Origin: Ornithodoros turicata
Lineage: Eukaryota > Arthropoda > Arachnida > Ixodida > Argasidae
Reading direction: 5' to 3'
Assembly: GCF_037126465.1 (NCBI RefSeq)
Contig: NC_088206.1
Span: 66,653,687-66,717,686, forward strand
DNA: 64,000 nt
The notes under the pieces were generated by a model that ran no database searches, was not told where the DNA came from, and was given only the letters and a program-made list of their open reading frames with translations. The translations under genes were made by a program, and so were the position numbers. Below are positions 10,601-21,200 of the stretch, one piece after another. Position 1 is the stretch's first letter. The number at the start of each line of letters is the position of its first letter.

Positions 10601-13000
10601 GTGCGGAGTGTGATTCGTTATTACGACTTAGTCCGCGCTTGCCTTGTAGACTCCACGTGGGCGACCACGCTCATACCGCACTCAACTGATCCACGCTCAA
10701 CTCTTACCCAGACAATACCATACTCGACTTTTTCTTTTTCTTTTCTTTCTTCCTTTTTTGTAGGAATAACTATATTTAAACATAGATGGGTAGAAATCCA
10801 GCGAACCGGTAGAGAAGCACGAAGGGAGTTGCCTCAGGACAGGAGCCGCCCTCCTGTTCTGAGGCAACTCCCTTCGTATATTTAAACGTGGCATTCTTGC
10901 GATTTATTGATATTTGTCTATAGTAGTTGTTCCAGTCTACTAGGTTGGCGGCGCTGTTGTACGACCCGACACCAGTTGTTTCTGGCCAGGGGGAGGTAGT
11001 GTTGGACGATAAAAGGTCCAGTTATCGCACTGGCTTGGGCCGCCGCACAATTAGAACGTCGTGTATATGTCCTTGTACTTTTTTCGGTAGGTCCAGGGTG
11101 AATGTGTCACGGACACACAAAAAGGGAAGGCTTGGATGGGATCCCAGTTAAATGTATATTACGTACCTATAGCATATACATCTCATATTACGTACTTTAA
11201 TTACCGCCCTCTCCTCGTTAGGCCATCTCACTGTTGCTCCACTGGGACGAGGTCATCGTTGTCCCCGGCCACATAGCGTTGACCATCGTAGTCAACCTAG
11301 AAATCCCTTGCATCGGCTTGGGGCTTTTGTGCTTCCTGACGGCGTCTGTTGGATTCATCGGGACTCTACGCGAGAACATGACACTGTTGAAGGTGTACGG
11401 CTACATGCTGTGCGCGATGATGTGGCTGATTTTGATTACGGGCCTCGTGTTCATCGTTACGCCCGTCGCATCCCCATCGGTGAGCCGAAAGAGATTTCAC
11501 ATTAGTACTTATGATACTCGTATTACCGTAAAAGTTACTGTCGTTGAACCCGAGCACCAGATCAGAAGGACGTTATAATAACGTGTCTCAATGGAGCAGA
11601 ATGGTGGTGGCTTCCGATGTGACGGTGCGCCAGACGCGCCGCGGTGCATTGGACCTGTTACGGTATGAATGGGAAGGGTCCATCATTGTGGAGAAAGAGT
11701 GTGCTGTGGAAAAAAAGACAGCGTCGAAGCCGCAAGAACCGTTTCCCGGGCCTCTGCCGGCTTTACTTGGTCTCTCTAATAGTGGCGAAGGAAATATATT
11801 CAGCATGAATCTCATGTGTTGGAAATGACGAGGGTATGAGGAAGGCCTGCTCATTGTTCGACATATACAAAAACCGTTAGCCGTCTTCAGCCTCATAGGC
11901 ACCTAAGCAAAGTCCTCACGTAACCACATGTGTATGGAACAGAGGTTGTCCTTCTCCTGTCAGTAGAACAGTGGTTTCTGTTCGGGATATTGGCGGTTTT
12001 CAACCAGATACTTTCGATCTGATTTCCCCACGTCGCTGGGTCTCTCACCGTCCTGGCATTCCTAGTCGAACGCTTTCTGTGTCATTTCTATGTTACCAGT
12101 TAGAGGAAGGAGAGCAGGGGGCTTAATCGCTTCATCGTCGTTACGGTCGTTACAAGCTAACGAGTGGCGGGAAATTCAAAAAGGCGGGCGGGATATTTAA
12201 AAAGGTAGGCACGTGATAAAACACGTGCACGGCGCTCTTTGCGCGATACGTGGAGGCCGTGCTACACGTCACGCGCAGTGTGTCACGTGCCCACCTTTTT
12301 GAATTTCCCGCCACTCGTTAGCTTGTAACGACCATAACGACGATGAAGCGACTAAGCCCCCAGGTCTCGTTCAGTGAAAACGGTGTTGACCGCAGTTTGC
12401 ATCTACAGCACAGATCGAAATGCGAGAGTTAATAATGAAAATTTCCATTCGCAGACCGTCGAAGGCCTCATAAGCATCGAGCTCGTGGAGCACTACAATA
12501 CCAACCAAAAAATTCGCGCTATCGTTGACAAGATGCAAAGTAGCTTCAGATGCTGCGGTATCACCCGGAGCGGCTTCCGCGATTGGAACCAGAACATGTA
12601 CTTCAACTGCAGCCAAGACAATCCAAGCCCTGAACGGTGCAGCGTTCCTGACTCCTGCTGTATAGTCCCGGAAGACGAGGACACCGCCGAGGCTGTTCTC
12701 AAACATCAGTATTGCGGCAAAGGTGTCTTGACGATGGGGCGGGATGAAGCCCTGGCCACCGTCTACAGCCGGAACTGTGTGGATGCAGCGATCGGCCAAG
12801 TGCGGAGGAACACTCTGCTCATGTCCGCCCTCATTTTCATCGTCATATTCGTATTGTGTATACTGGGCCACTTGGCTACTGACGTTGTGCGCGACCTCGG
12901 GACAATGCAGAGGGCGTACGACAAGTATTACCGAGCCAAGAAGAAGGGTCTCAAGAAGAAAAAGGCGAAGATGGAAGCAATGCAGTGCATTCCAAAGTGA
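7656..13000 (+). CDS. Tetraspanin B (TspanC8-like), four exons
   Basis: Exons: 7656-7683, 8639-8784, 11222-11479 and 12455-13000 (TGA included). All have GT/AG junctions with phases 1, 0, 0, giving 325 residues. The 28-nt first exon (residues MEGRRPAAQ) is inferred from its ATG, donor GTAACG and matching phase. Seen: an acidic N-tail, TM1 beginning near HRYSLLISN, TM2 plus the GFIGTLREN signature, TM3, a large loop with CCG at residues 177-179 and eight cysteines, TM4, and a Lys-rich C-tail. Exon 3 is exactly 86 codons, as in tetraspanin A, and the loop spacing YFNC..ERC..SCC is the same, so the two arose by duplication. By family knowledge a cell-surface ADAM10 partner is likely; this is not shown by the sequence. 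Introns 2 and 3 are full of MITEs. Confidence 0.87.
8346..8577 (+). repeat. AATAGACCTCT MITE family, copy 4
   Basis: A nearly intact copy from ATAGACCTCTCCCTGTCTG to TCTCGGGTAGAGGT, with terminal inverted ends. It lies in intron 1 of tetraspanin B about 60 bp before exon 2 and contains a ten-plus G run near 8475. Confidence 0.7.
9838..10170 (-). repeat. MITE with TATAGAGAGAG ends, copy 2 (partial)
   Basis: An inverted copy of the element at 4401, in intron 2 of tetraspanin B. One end (CTCACTCTATATAC) is preserved; the other is truncated near 9838. Confidence 0.65.
10418..10588 (+). mobile_element. Short pogo/Tigger-like MITE with TA duplication
   Basis: 171 bp bounded by TA on both sides. 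The terminal inverted repeats read CAGTGAACCCTCGTTATTAT and, at the other end inverted, CAGTGAACCCTCGTTAATAT. There is no coding capacity. It lies in intron 2 of tetraspanin B. Confidence 0.8.
10821..10875. repeat. Near-perfect 25-bp hairpin
   Basis: Left arm 10821-10845 and right arm 10851-10875, with one mismatch and a 5-bp CCGCC loop. It lies in intron 2 of tetraspanin B on the sense strand. Confidence 0.9.
12117..12361 (+). mobile_element. 245-bp MITE with long inverted ends
   Basis: Arms of about 70 bp start GGGGGCTTAATCGCTTCATC and end inverted as GATGAAGCGACTAAGCCCCC. The inner arm GAGTGGCGGGAAATTCAAAA is also mirrored. It ends 93 bp before exon 4 of tetraspanin B. The superfamily was not recognised. 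Confidence 0.85.
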
Positions 13001-13827
13001 GTTGTCTCGCACACGCTCCTGGAGAGAAAATCTTATACTAGACCGCGACCAAACTCGTTCATATATGACCACGGCCGTTCCCGGGGGTTTTGGCCATAAA
13101 GGGAATTGTCATATTAACGAACATCACGTGTTACGAGTCGTGCGATATACCGTTCAAAAAGTAAGTACTACTGAAGGTGGTACGAACAATGAGGCATTTC
13201 ATTTTAAAATATGCAACACTTCACGCAGCCCTGGGGGATCCCTGCGCTTCCAGGAACCCTCAGCGTTTTCTTAGTCCATGAAAAGGTGCCTCAAGGATTC
13301 CATAAGGGAAATTTCAATCCTGTTTACGAACGCTGTGCATTTTTGAAGATCTGCTGATCCTTCACAAGGTTCGATGACGCGACGAGCGAGTGACTTCATC
13401 ATAAGCCCACAAATTGCAATGATGTCTTGTTCTGGATAGAGTCACTAGATCCTATTTAGTGACTCTAGTTCTGGAGAGGGCACTCGTCTCCTAGCAACAA
13501 CACTGCCGTCCGGGAAGCGTCACGTGGTGGAGAAGTCACGTGAGGTTGATTGAAAGAGAGGAAGATGGGAGAGATGTCTTCTCCCTGTTTCGTGTTCTCT
13601 CGAAGGTCCGAGCAGTCAGATATCTCACGTGGGGCTCCGCTAACGGCGTGCAAAAAGTGAACCCGCTCGGAAGACGCGAAGGGCAACGACGTTGCCGGAC
13701 GAAAGCCCTGTGCGTTCGGTCGGCGCTTAACATGACGTTCTCGAAAATGAAAATTAATTTTCTCTAGCTTTCGCGTCACGTAGAGCAAAAAATATTTTGG
13801 AGGAATGTAAAGTGAGACGAAGTATAT
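13001..13827. other. 3' flank of tetraspanin B
   Basis: No convincing exon or canonical AATAAA was found. A decayed fragment related to the 10.4-kb pogo-like MITE (GTCATATTAACGAACAT) is visible at about 13060-13135. Confidence 0.4.
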
Positions 13828-14336
13828 ACCGGGTTAATATACCAGGTTAACACCAGTTAAATCCCCGGGCTAAATAATTCGCGAACGGGTGCACCAATCC
13901 ACGAACTTCCGAAGAGCGTATTTCGTTGGTGTAATTCATTGGTGTAAGGACGTAATTCATTTATGGATAAGGGAGTGAAACAGCGTCCTTTTGGCGCTTC
14001 GCCGCGACCAGCCGCGACAAAAATACGTAAACTGAAACCAATTAATTACTGCAACAAATGACCCGCTTCGGTGGCATATTTTTCCCAAAAATGTGTCCAC
14101 TGAAGGTCCCAATAGGGGTAGTACCCATTTTAATGCCGACGGCGCCCTGCTTTAGAAGTTACGCTTTTTACGAAACTCGTTTGTATTTGTATTTTAATAA
14201 TGAGCGCCTCCCACTCATTCACACGGTGTGCAGCTTGTAGGTGGTATCGGGCAGATACTTGTACAAAAGAAAGTTCGTGGATTGGTGCACCCGTTCGCGA
14301 GTTATTTAGCCCGGGGATTTAACTGAAACACCCGGT
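13828..14336 (+). mobile_element. About 509-bp element with long terminal inverted repeats (ACCGGG)
   Basis: The left end reads ACCGGGTTAAT, then AGTTAAATCCCCGGGCTAAA and GGGTGCACCAATCCACGAAC. The right end carries the same blocks inverted. The arms are roughly 75 bp, with TA or TATA flanks. No reading frame is conserved inside, so it is a non-autonomous DNA transposon of uncertain superfamily. Confidence 0.8.
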
Positions 14337-14844
14337 ATATATATTTCAGTATATTTTATATAAAATATATATATATAGAAAATATATTTATAGAAAATAT
14401 ATTTCAGTAACAACTTTGGTATGATTCTGAAGACACGAGATTTAGTCCGTACACTCGAAACGAGCGCGTGCTCAATGCAATTGTATTCTCTCAAAATATT
14501 GTTTGTCTACGTCCAAGTATCATAAAATTCATATTTTTGAGAAGTATGACGTCGTAGGTCGCGCCACACCTCTGACAACATTGCTCCTCCACGGTCGTAT
14601 TTCCGTGTCCTCCGTAGCTGCTTGTCGCTAAAAGGCTGTCGATGACGTCACCCACTGTTGGAGAATCCGAAACTACGAACTATTGCGGGTTCTTTGGAAA
14701 ATTCGTGGAAGGGTGAAATGTTCACTGGCGGGCACAGTTCAAAATACTGCGTCTCCAGAGCACTAACAACCCGGCATGGAGGATTACCAATGTATAAGCT
14801 CAGTACACCAATAAGCTCATAACTTTTTCTGTTTTGTTTTGAAG

Positions 14845-15097
14845 GAATGTATTGGTGGACCTTACAAGATCAGTCCAGCCTCGAGCTTTCAAAATCGCAC
14901 CGCCCGTCCGTCGCAAGCTAAGGTTCGTCGAGCCCTGCCAAATTGAGTTCGACAGGAACATCAGCTGCCACAAGATTCCACAGGTCTCAAGATGCAAAAA
15001 TGAACGTGCAAAAGTCATGTTTTCGCCGTATTGTAGGAAGCACGTATTTGATCCTAACTGCGCGCCACGTCTCAAAACTAGCAGGAAAACAACGTAG
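14845..15097 (+). CDS. Possible terminal exon of an unrecognised gene
   Basis: A pyrimidine-rich acceptor (TTTTGTTTTGAAG) at 14844 precedes an open frame entered in phase 2. It encodes about 83 residues to the stop at 15095-15097. The peptide is basic with five cysteines (EPCQ, ISCH, SRCK, YCRK, PNCA). No partner exon, start codon or family was recognised. It could be a chance open frame. Confidence 0.25.
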
Positions 15098-15770
15098 TAG
15101 GCACCTATCAAGGATGTACGAAGATTTTCGTGCATGCTGATCATCGTCCTGCGACGAGTTTTGTGACATTATGCGGTGAAAATACTGAACATTGAAATAT
15201 ATTTATTATTTAATACTGACTCGGTGTGTCCTAGTTTTTCTTACCTAGGCTAGGGAGGCAGAGCTCCTGAACACCGGAGCACTCGAATAGTCTCTGCCAA
15301 GACAACTGCCTATGCTTAGGACCCGTGCTTCCAAATGCCCATTTAGAAAGCCACCTTGAGTAAATCAGCTAAAGCTTGTGACTGATAGCTCTGGACGCAG
15401 GGTAGCTGTGCTTGGATCGCGGAGAACGCGTCTTTCAACCGGTTGGGTCCCCCAAGATATATGTGGTTAAATGGTTAATTAAATGGTTGGAAAACTGCAA
15501 GCAGCCTACCGCTTTCTATACAAGGCTATTCCTATGCTTCCCTGCTGCCCTGCTGTTGTGTGCAGCACAACGGGCAGGAACAGCACTGCTATAGATCTCC
15601 TACGGACGTGCACTGTGATTCTGCTGTCGTGGGTGACCTGCCTCGCGATGCTCTGCAAGACAAGGTAACGGTAGTGGTGAAAGAGGTGAGCAAGTCACGA
15701 CTTGTTGTAGTGCTGGTGAAAGGTCTTGCCGTTGTCGGCAAAGTCGCAATGGCAACGTCACGACTGATGC

Positions 15771-15953
15771 GCTGGGGGAATGTGCGTCCTGGGCCGACGT
15801 CTAAGGGAACCGTTCCGACATATGTCTGACAGCGTTTGAGGGAAACCCAGGAGAAACCCCGGACAGCACAGGCCGGCACCGCGATTCGAACCCGGGTACC
15901 TCCCAGTCTCGACGTGACTTGGCCAGCTTGCTAACCACTGAGCCACGCGAGCT
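15771..15953 (-). repeat. tRNA-derived SINE, family 1, copy 1
   Basis: Read on minus, it opens with a tRNA-like head: the A-box-like GTGGCTCAGTGGTTAGC, then the B-box GGTTCGAATCGCGG. A body follows with TGCTGTCCGGGGTTTCTCC and ending at GGCCCAGGACGCACATTCCC. A second copy lies at 43564-43751. Similar tRNA-derived SINEs are known from ticks, but assignment to a named family needs a database search. Confidence 0.8.
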
Positions 15954-17544
15954 GATTAGACAAGGGAACAACTGTAACGCTGAGAAACGGGTGCAGCTGC
16001 CATCTCTGGTCCAATAAAAAATGAGTACTGACATCTGTTTAGGGACAAAGAGCGTGAAAAGCTGGACTGCTTGGTAAGCGGTGAAACTATTAGTTATACA
16101 GTAGTTAAGTTAGTTAAAACCGGTTAGTTAAGGCCTCGGAGCACGTCAGCGAGCCTTACTGCAGTCCAATCCTGTCCAATGGGTGCGGTCGTACATGCCA
16201 TGTGTCGAACTGCCATCCAACGAGTGTGGTTCTCGTTCTATATCTCGAAGTGTGTATCTCACTAGGCCTTAAATACGGATCTCACATAGATCCACAGACG
16301 ACACGTCGAGGCAACACTTCGACGGCAAACTCGTGAAGGCCAGCGATCTGACAGCATGATCGAGGTTTTTATAGACTCTGTTAGACCCTCAGCAGTGTGA
16401 TCGATACCTAAACCGAATGTTTCGGCGTTGGGGTAGATTATTATTGTACAAGACAGAAATTATACTGCGTCAAGGCGCGCAATTAGAAATCTCCCACGGA
16501 GCATTCGAAGGGCCGTAGGTAATGCCGTTCACCTCGAAAAGGTTATTGCTTATCGCAGACAAGATTTACTCGGCTGTGTGGCCATCTTTCATGCTATACA
16601 TCGCGAAATCGCGGAAAGGAATCACATTCAAATGATATTCGATTCTCTGTGGGCTCTCAAAGTGACGTCATGGGCTCCCCGTTGGACTCCCTGTGGCCCT
16701 CACGGGATCCACAGTGTATAGAGGAGGCGATAGTGAGAGGCCTGTCTGTGAGGCACGGTCTCTTGGTCACTTGACTGTGCACCATTTTGACACCTGGTAA
16801 TGGTAATTGTACCGTGATGTTGCACGTAAAGTTGACATCTGCTCAACCGTTTCAAATGGGTAACAAGCAGGGTTATTCCCAAGAATTTCATCTCGTGACG
16901 CCCATATCTGCTGCTTTTACGCCATTTTTTCTTTTCGTTTTTTGCCTTTCTGGAAGGTACTTTGGGCGATTGTTGCAAGATTTTTTTCTTGGGGGTGGGG
17001 GGGGGGGGGTGCTGGGGAAACCCATAACAATGGGTATCCGCGTCTCGATCTCTGACCGGTTGTCATGAAGGGATCACGCTAAGAACATTTGATGCGTTCT
17101 GAGCAAAATTTTTTGCCCTCAATTGTTCCTCACTCAACAACACTGTAGAAGGGAAAGTCCACGTGACAGGCGACTTCTATTTTCAGGTAATATATCACTT
17201 CTCCTGCGAATGCACTGCGGTTCCGAAAAAAAAAAAAAAAAAGGCACTGCAGAGGGATATCGGGCCATGAGAATCTTCCAGAAGAATGCCCAGAAGTGAC
17301 TTTGCGGTCGACAAGAATCATTTAGGGAATTGTAACTTTGCTCTCTGTGGTATGTATTGTGTGCTTGTTCGTTTAAATACTTCGTGTCAAACAGAACGTT
17401 CGCTGAAACGCACAGTTAAAAAAAGAAAGAAAGAGTGTGATCAGTGTCAGCAAGGATTTAGGATTTTTTAGGATGTTTATTGCTTGGTTTTGTTTGATTT
17501 GATTTTAAGAAAAAATGAAATGGATATTCTATTTCTCATTCGGT

Positions 17545-17569
17545 GTATATATATATATATATATATATA
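17545..17569. repeat. (TA)n microsatellite
   Basis: An uninterrupted alternating TA tract of 25 bp. Confidence 0.95.
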
Positions 17570-18205
17570 CATGCACAGTTACAATTTCTGCTAGGACAAG
17601 CCTGGACAAGAAAGGTAGCTGTGATAATGATCTTAAAATAGCATGAGCTGTCTGCAAATAAGGCTCGAGGTATAGTTCAGCGACTATCCAGTGCACGCGC
17701 CGTCTTGTGCGCAGAGTTTCTCAATTTTTCTTGGACCGAACCCATCCTTCGATCGTCGCAAGGTAAACAAGTGTTCTGAGCCAAAGTTCCGTTTAAGAAC
17801 AGCAGTCGCTGCTCAGCTTGACAGTGATGAAAGATAAACCATGCGCACCCATATGAAAAAAAAAGAAAAGAAAAGTTGGATTTGACACCGTACACCGTAC
17901 TGCTGCATAGTTTATTCGTGCCACTGCTGCGTTGTATTGCCAAAGATGCAAACAAGATGAGCCATATTATCTGGATACAAAATCCGGGTGTCGTTGGTGG
18001 CACGGAACAGGGAACAACCACGGTGAACACAACACAATGGTATGAGCCGGTGCTGCCATCTAGGCGCATTGCCCTTTGCGCACGGCCAAGGCCGTCTGTG
18101 TTTGTGTTTTCTCCGGCGGCGAGCATTTTGTGTGTCTGAATTTGCGTCGCGTTCTTGAGATTTCGCTATCTTATATATATAGGTCTTGCCCGAATTCCAA
18201 ATACC

Positions 18206-21200
18206 ATGGCGGACGAGTGCGCTATTTATGTGTCGTTCGTGCCGGAGACATCTGCAAAGTTCGAAAGGCACAAGCTGTCGTCTGTCAACTTGAAGGAGAA
18301 AGTGTTATCCCTGCAGACCAAAGTTGCCGAGATTTTTCAGAAGAAAAAGGAAGACTTACGTAAGAAACCCCCGCAACTTTACTATTTGTGTGTTATTTAA
18401 TTGCGTTGTGACTGTGACGAAGGCTGTTAACTCCCGCGATGGCGTACTGTTGATTCATTCGGCAAATGTTGAAAAACAAACTACGCATATGTCGTCGGTA
18501 GGATGATATAGCGTTTTGACATTGCCTAATTGCTGGTTCGTGTCCTCGTTTTGAGTGCACATGTTTCGAAGAACAGCGACAAATGAACCTAAGCAACTAC
18601 TTCATTTTCACTTGAACTTGCAGATTTAGTGTTCCTCGGCAGGAGCTTGAATGGAGATGACACCTTGGAAGACAGCGGTATTAAGAGCGGAATGACTGTT
18701 TTTGTTTATCCGCATCATGAACCAGGTTTGTTCAAACTGTTTTTCGTAACAAAAATGTCGGTCATGAAAGCATCGACCAAATGGTTACGCAATTATGAAA
18801 CGTTCGCTTATATTTCAGAAAAGATCAACACGAATTTCAACATTACGGAAGATATGTTACTGGCATTTCGCACAGCAATAGCCAAGCCTGCATTCAGGAA
18901 TGTAGTACGTTACATTTGCATACTGTTATTGAAATTAATTTTAGTGCATCCTGAGTAAATTTACTAAGTGTTTAGTAGCTGTACCAGCAAATGATTAACT
19001 GGTGTCTAGCAACACCGGAATATAAGCCCCGGTGAATTTATTGTAACATATTCGCAGCTTCAGAGCCTCACGAAAACGGAGGTCCTGGAAGGTGTCATGG
19101 CAGCTACACCTGCATTGGCAGACGATCCTATCGCAGTCGGTGAGTTGCAGTGTGCTGCCAATTGTTGTGATTGCCAACAGCTCATTCTTATTGAGTACTG
19201 TGACAAAGTCACGCTCCAGGAGAGATGGGAGGTTGACGGAACGTCTTTGTTGCATGTTGAAAAGGGTACCTGCAAGATCCGGAATTGATGATGCTCCTTG
19301 CCAGTCCTGCTCACCTAAAGAAGTAGGTGCTCTCCGTACCTTAGCACCTTTGCTTAGGTACCGAGCTGAGGTGTCTCGTGTTGCTGTAAACAAATTTGGA
19401 ATTCCAGAATGGTGGAGAAACACCCGGCGTTGATTGAGGCCGCGACGCAGATCGCGGTATCTTTCCACGCGGAAGGGGCGTCAGGCGGACCCGCCGCCAA
19501 CAACGGGATAGACCCCCCGCCGATTTCGTACTCGTTGGACGCTCTCAGTGATGACGACGACATGGGTGGGGCTGAAATGGAACAGGTGTGCAAATATCTT
19601 TCATGTGCAATGTTTGGTGAATCTTGTTTGAGGCATGTTGCATTATTACCGAATGTCATCCAGCATGCATCTTACTGGACCATAATATTTTAATTAATGG
19701 TTATGACACCGATGATGAAACAAACGAATGGATGTTCAGACTCCTGTTGGTGGTGTCAGCACATACTAAGCAAACTAAATCCGTGTATTAATGCAAACTC
19801 AGCATTTCGTGCAAAGCTATACGAAGTTTGCAACTACTGTGTAGTTTTTTCATAGTAAGATAAGGATTTAAAGAGATCAAAACATTCAAATAATTTATAT
19901 TCCTTACTTATCTTATCTTATTCACTTGCGAGTGCTAGACTTTTCCCATTTTTGCTTGTTAGTTTTTTTTTCATAGTAGTAGATGGTTTCTATTAAACGG
20001 TTGACAGAAATTTGCAACAAGCCGGCTGCCTTGAGCTTGTCAGCGTACCTGTCTGATTTAGTTATCTCATTATGTATTACATTATGTGGTTAGTTGGATG
20101 GTGTGACTGATAGCAGAAGGCACATCCAACACTCAAGCACAATCCAACAATCTTATTCACCTCCCTGCACAGTATTGTAGGATATGTCACAATGGTTTTG
20201 ATGTTGCTCATCCAGCCATGAGCACAGTGAACAGTTTTGAGCTCCAAAACATGTTACCTCTTTACCGAGTTATGCTGCTCACTTTCTTCTCACTGCGAGC
20301 ATTAAGGCCCTTGAGTCCCTTCGACTTTGACACAATTTACAAACACTTAACACTTCTTGAACCCAGGGCATGGCAAGTGGGTCTGGGAGCCTATCTCCAA
20401 ACCGGATCACCCCACAGCAGCTGGCTGCAGCCCTGGCGGCGGCTGCAACGGCAACTCCCGGGAGTCCGTCTTCATCTTCACCTCCCGCAACCACTGGCAG
20501 CCCGCGTGTGCCTCCGTCCCCTAGGCTTTGGGCGCCTCCCCCTACTCCCAGGAACCCAATCACGTCCGAGATGTTCAGCAACGCGATGCAGAGCGCGCTG
20601 GAGAGTTTTTCGGCAGGCCCTATGACATTGCAGGTGAGCAGCTTTGGATAGACTCTCGGATAATGTGGATAAAACCTGTAGCTGACACTGAAGTACAGTG
20701 GAATCTCTTTGAACGGAACAAGAAGGGACCAGGAAAATCTGTTCCGTTTATCGGAGGTTCTGTTTACTGAGTTGCCTTATTCCGCCTTTGCACAAATGAT
20801 TGGTTCATTGATTGAGATATTCTGACAGCGGGCATGTCTTATTTACACTACCACGCGTTTTTCAAGTTCCTCCTTTTTCTTTGGGCTCCAAACCGTGACG
20901 CACTAAAGGCATCACGCAACTTTTCCATTTAATTTTCAAGAAGAATTCTTGTTAGCGTGCTTTTTGGCATTCCATACCAGTACCTCTACCAGTTGAAGCA
21001 CGTGACAACTTACCCCACCTCATACGGGACAACTGACCCGTACGACACTCGCCGCGACTTTACCTCAAAAGCCGACTTAAATGTAGACGAAGAAAACAAT
21101 GAAGAATGTCGAACTCACAAAGGTATGCTTGAGAATGGAAGACGTAGGAAGCATCCAAAATTTAGAGATTTATTACGAGCTTTGAGGCTTCAGGATGCTT

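Larger units (their letters stand above)
15098..18205. other. Intergenic stretch upstream of UBL7
   Basis: Apart from a SINE at 15771-15953, a G run near 16985-17010, a poly(A) run near 17226 and a (TA)n tract at 17545-17569, nothing coding was recognised. Confidence 0.5.

Noticed and set aside
12371..13072. 233-codon minus-strand frame opposite tetraspanin B exon 4
   Set aside because: It is the antisense shadow of a real exon with strong family motifs on plus.
13042..13135. A second complete pogo-like MITE after tetraspanin B
   Set aside because: Only scattered similarity to the 10.4-kb element; intact inverted ends are absent.
18170..18182. TATATATATA as the UBL7 TATA box
   Set aside because: It lies only about 25 bp before the start codon, which would leave no room for a 5' UTR.
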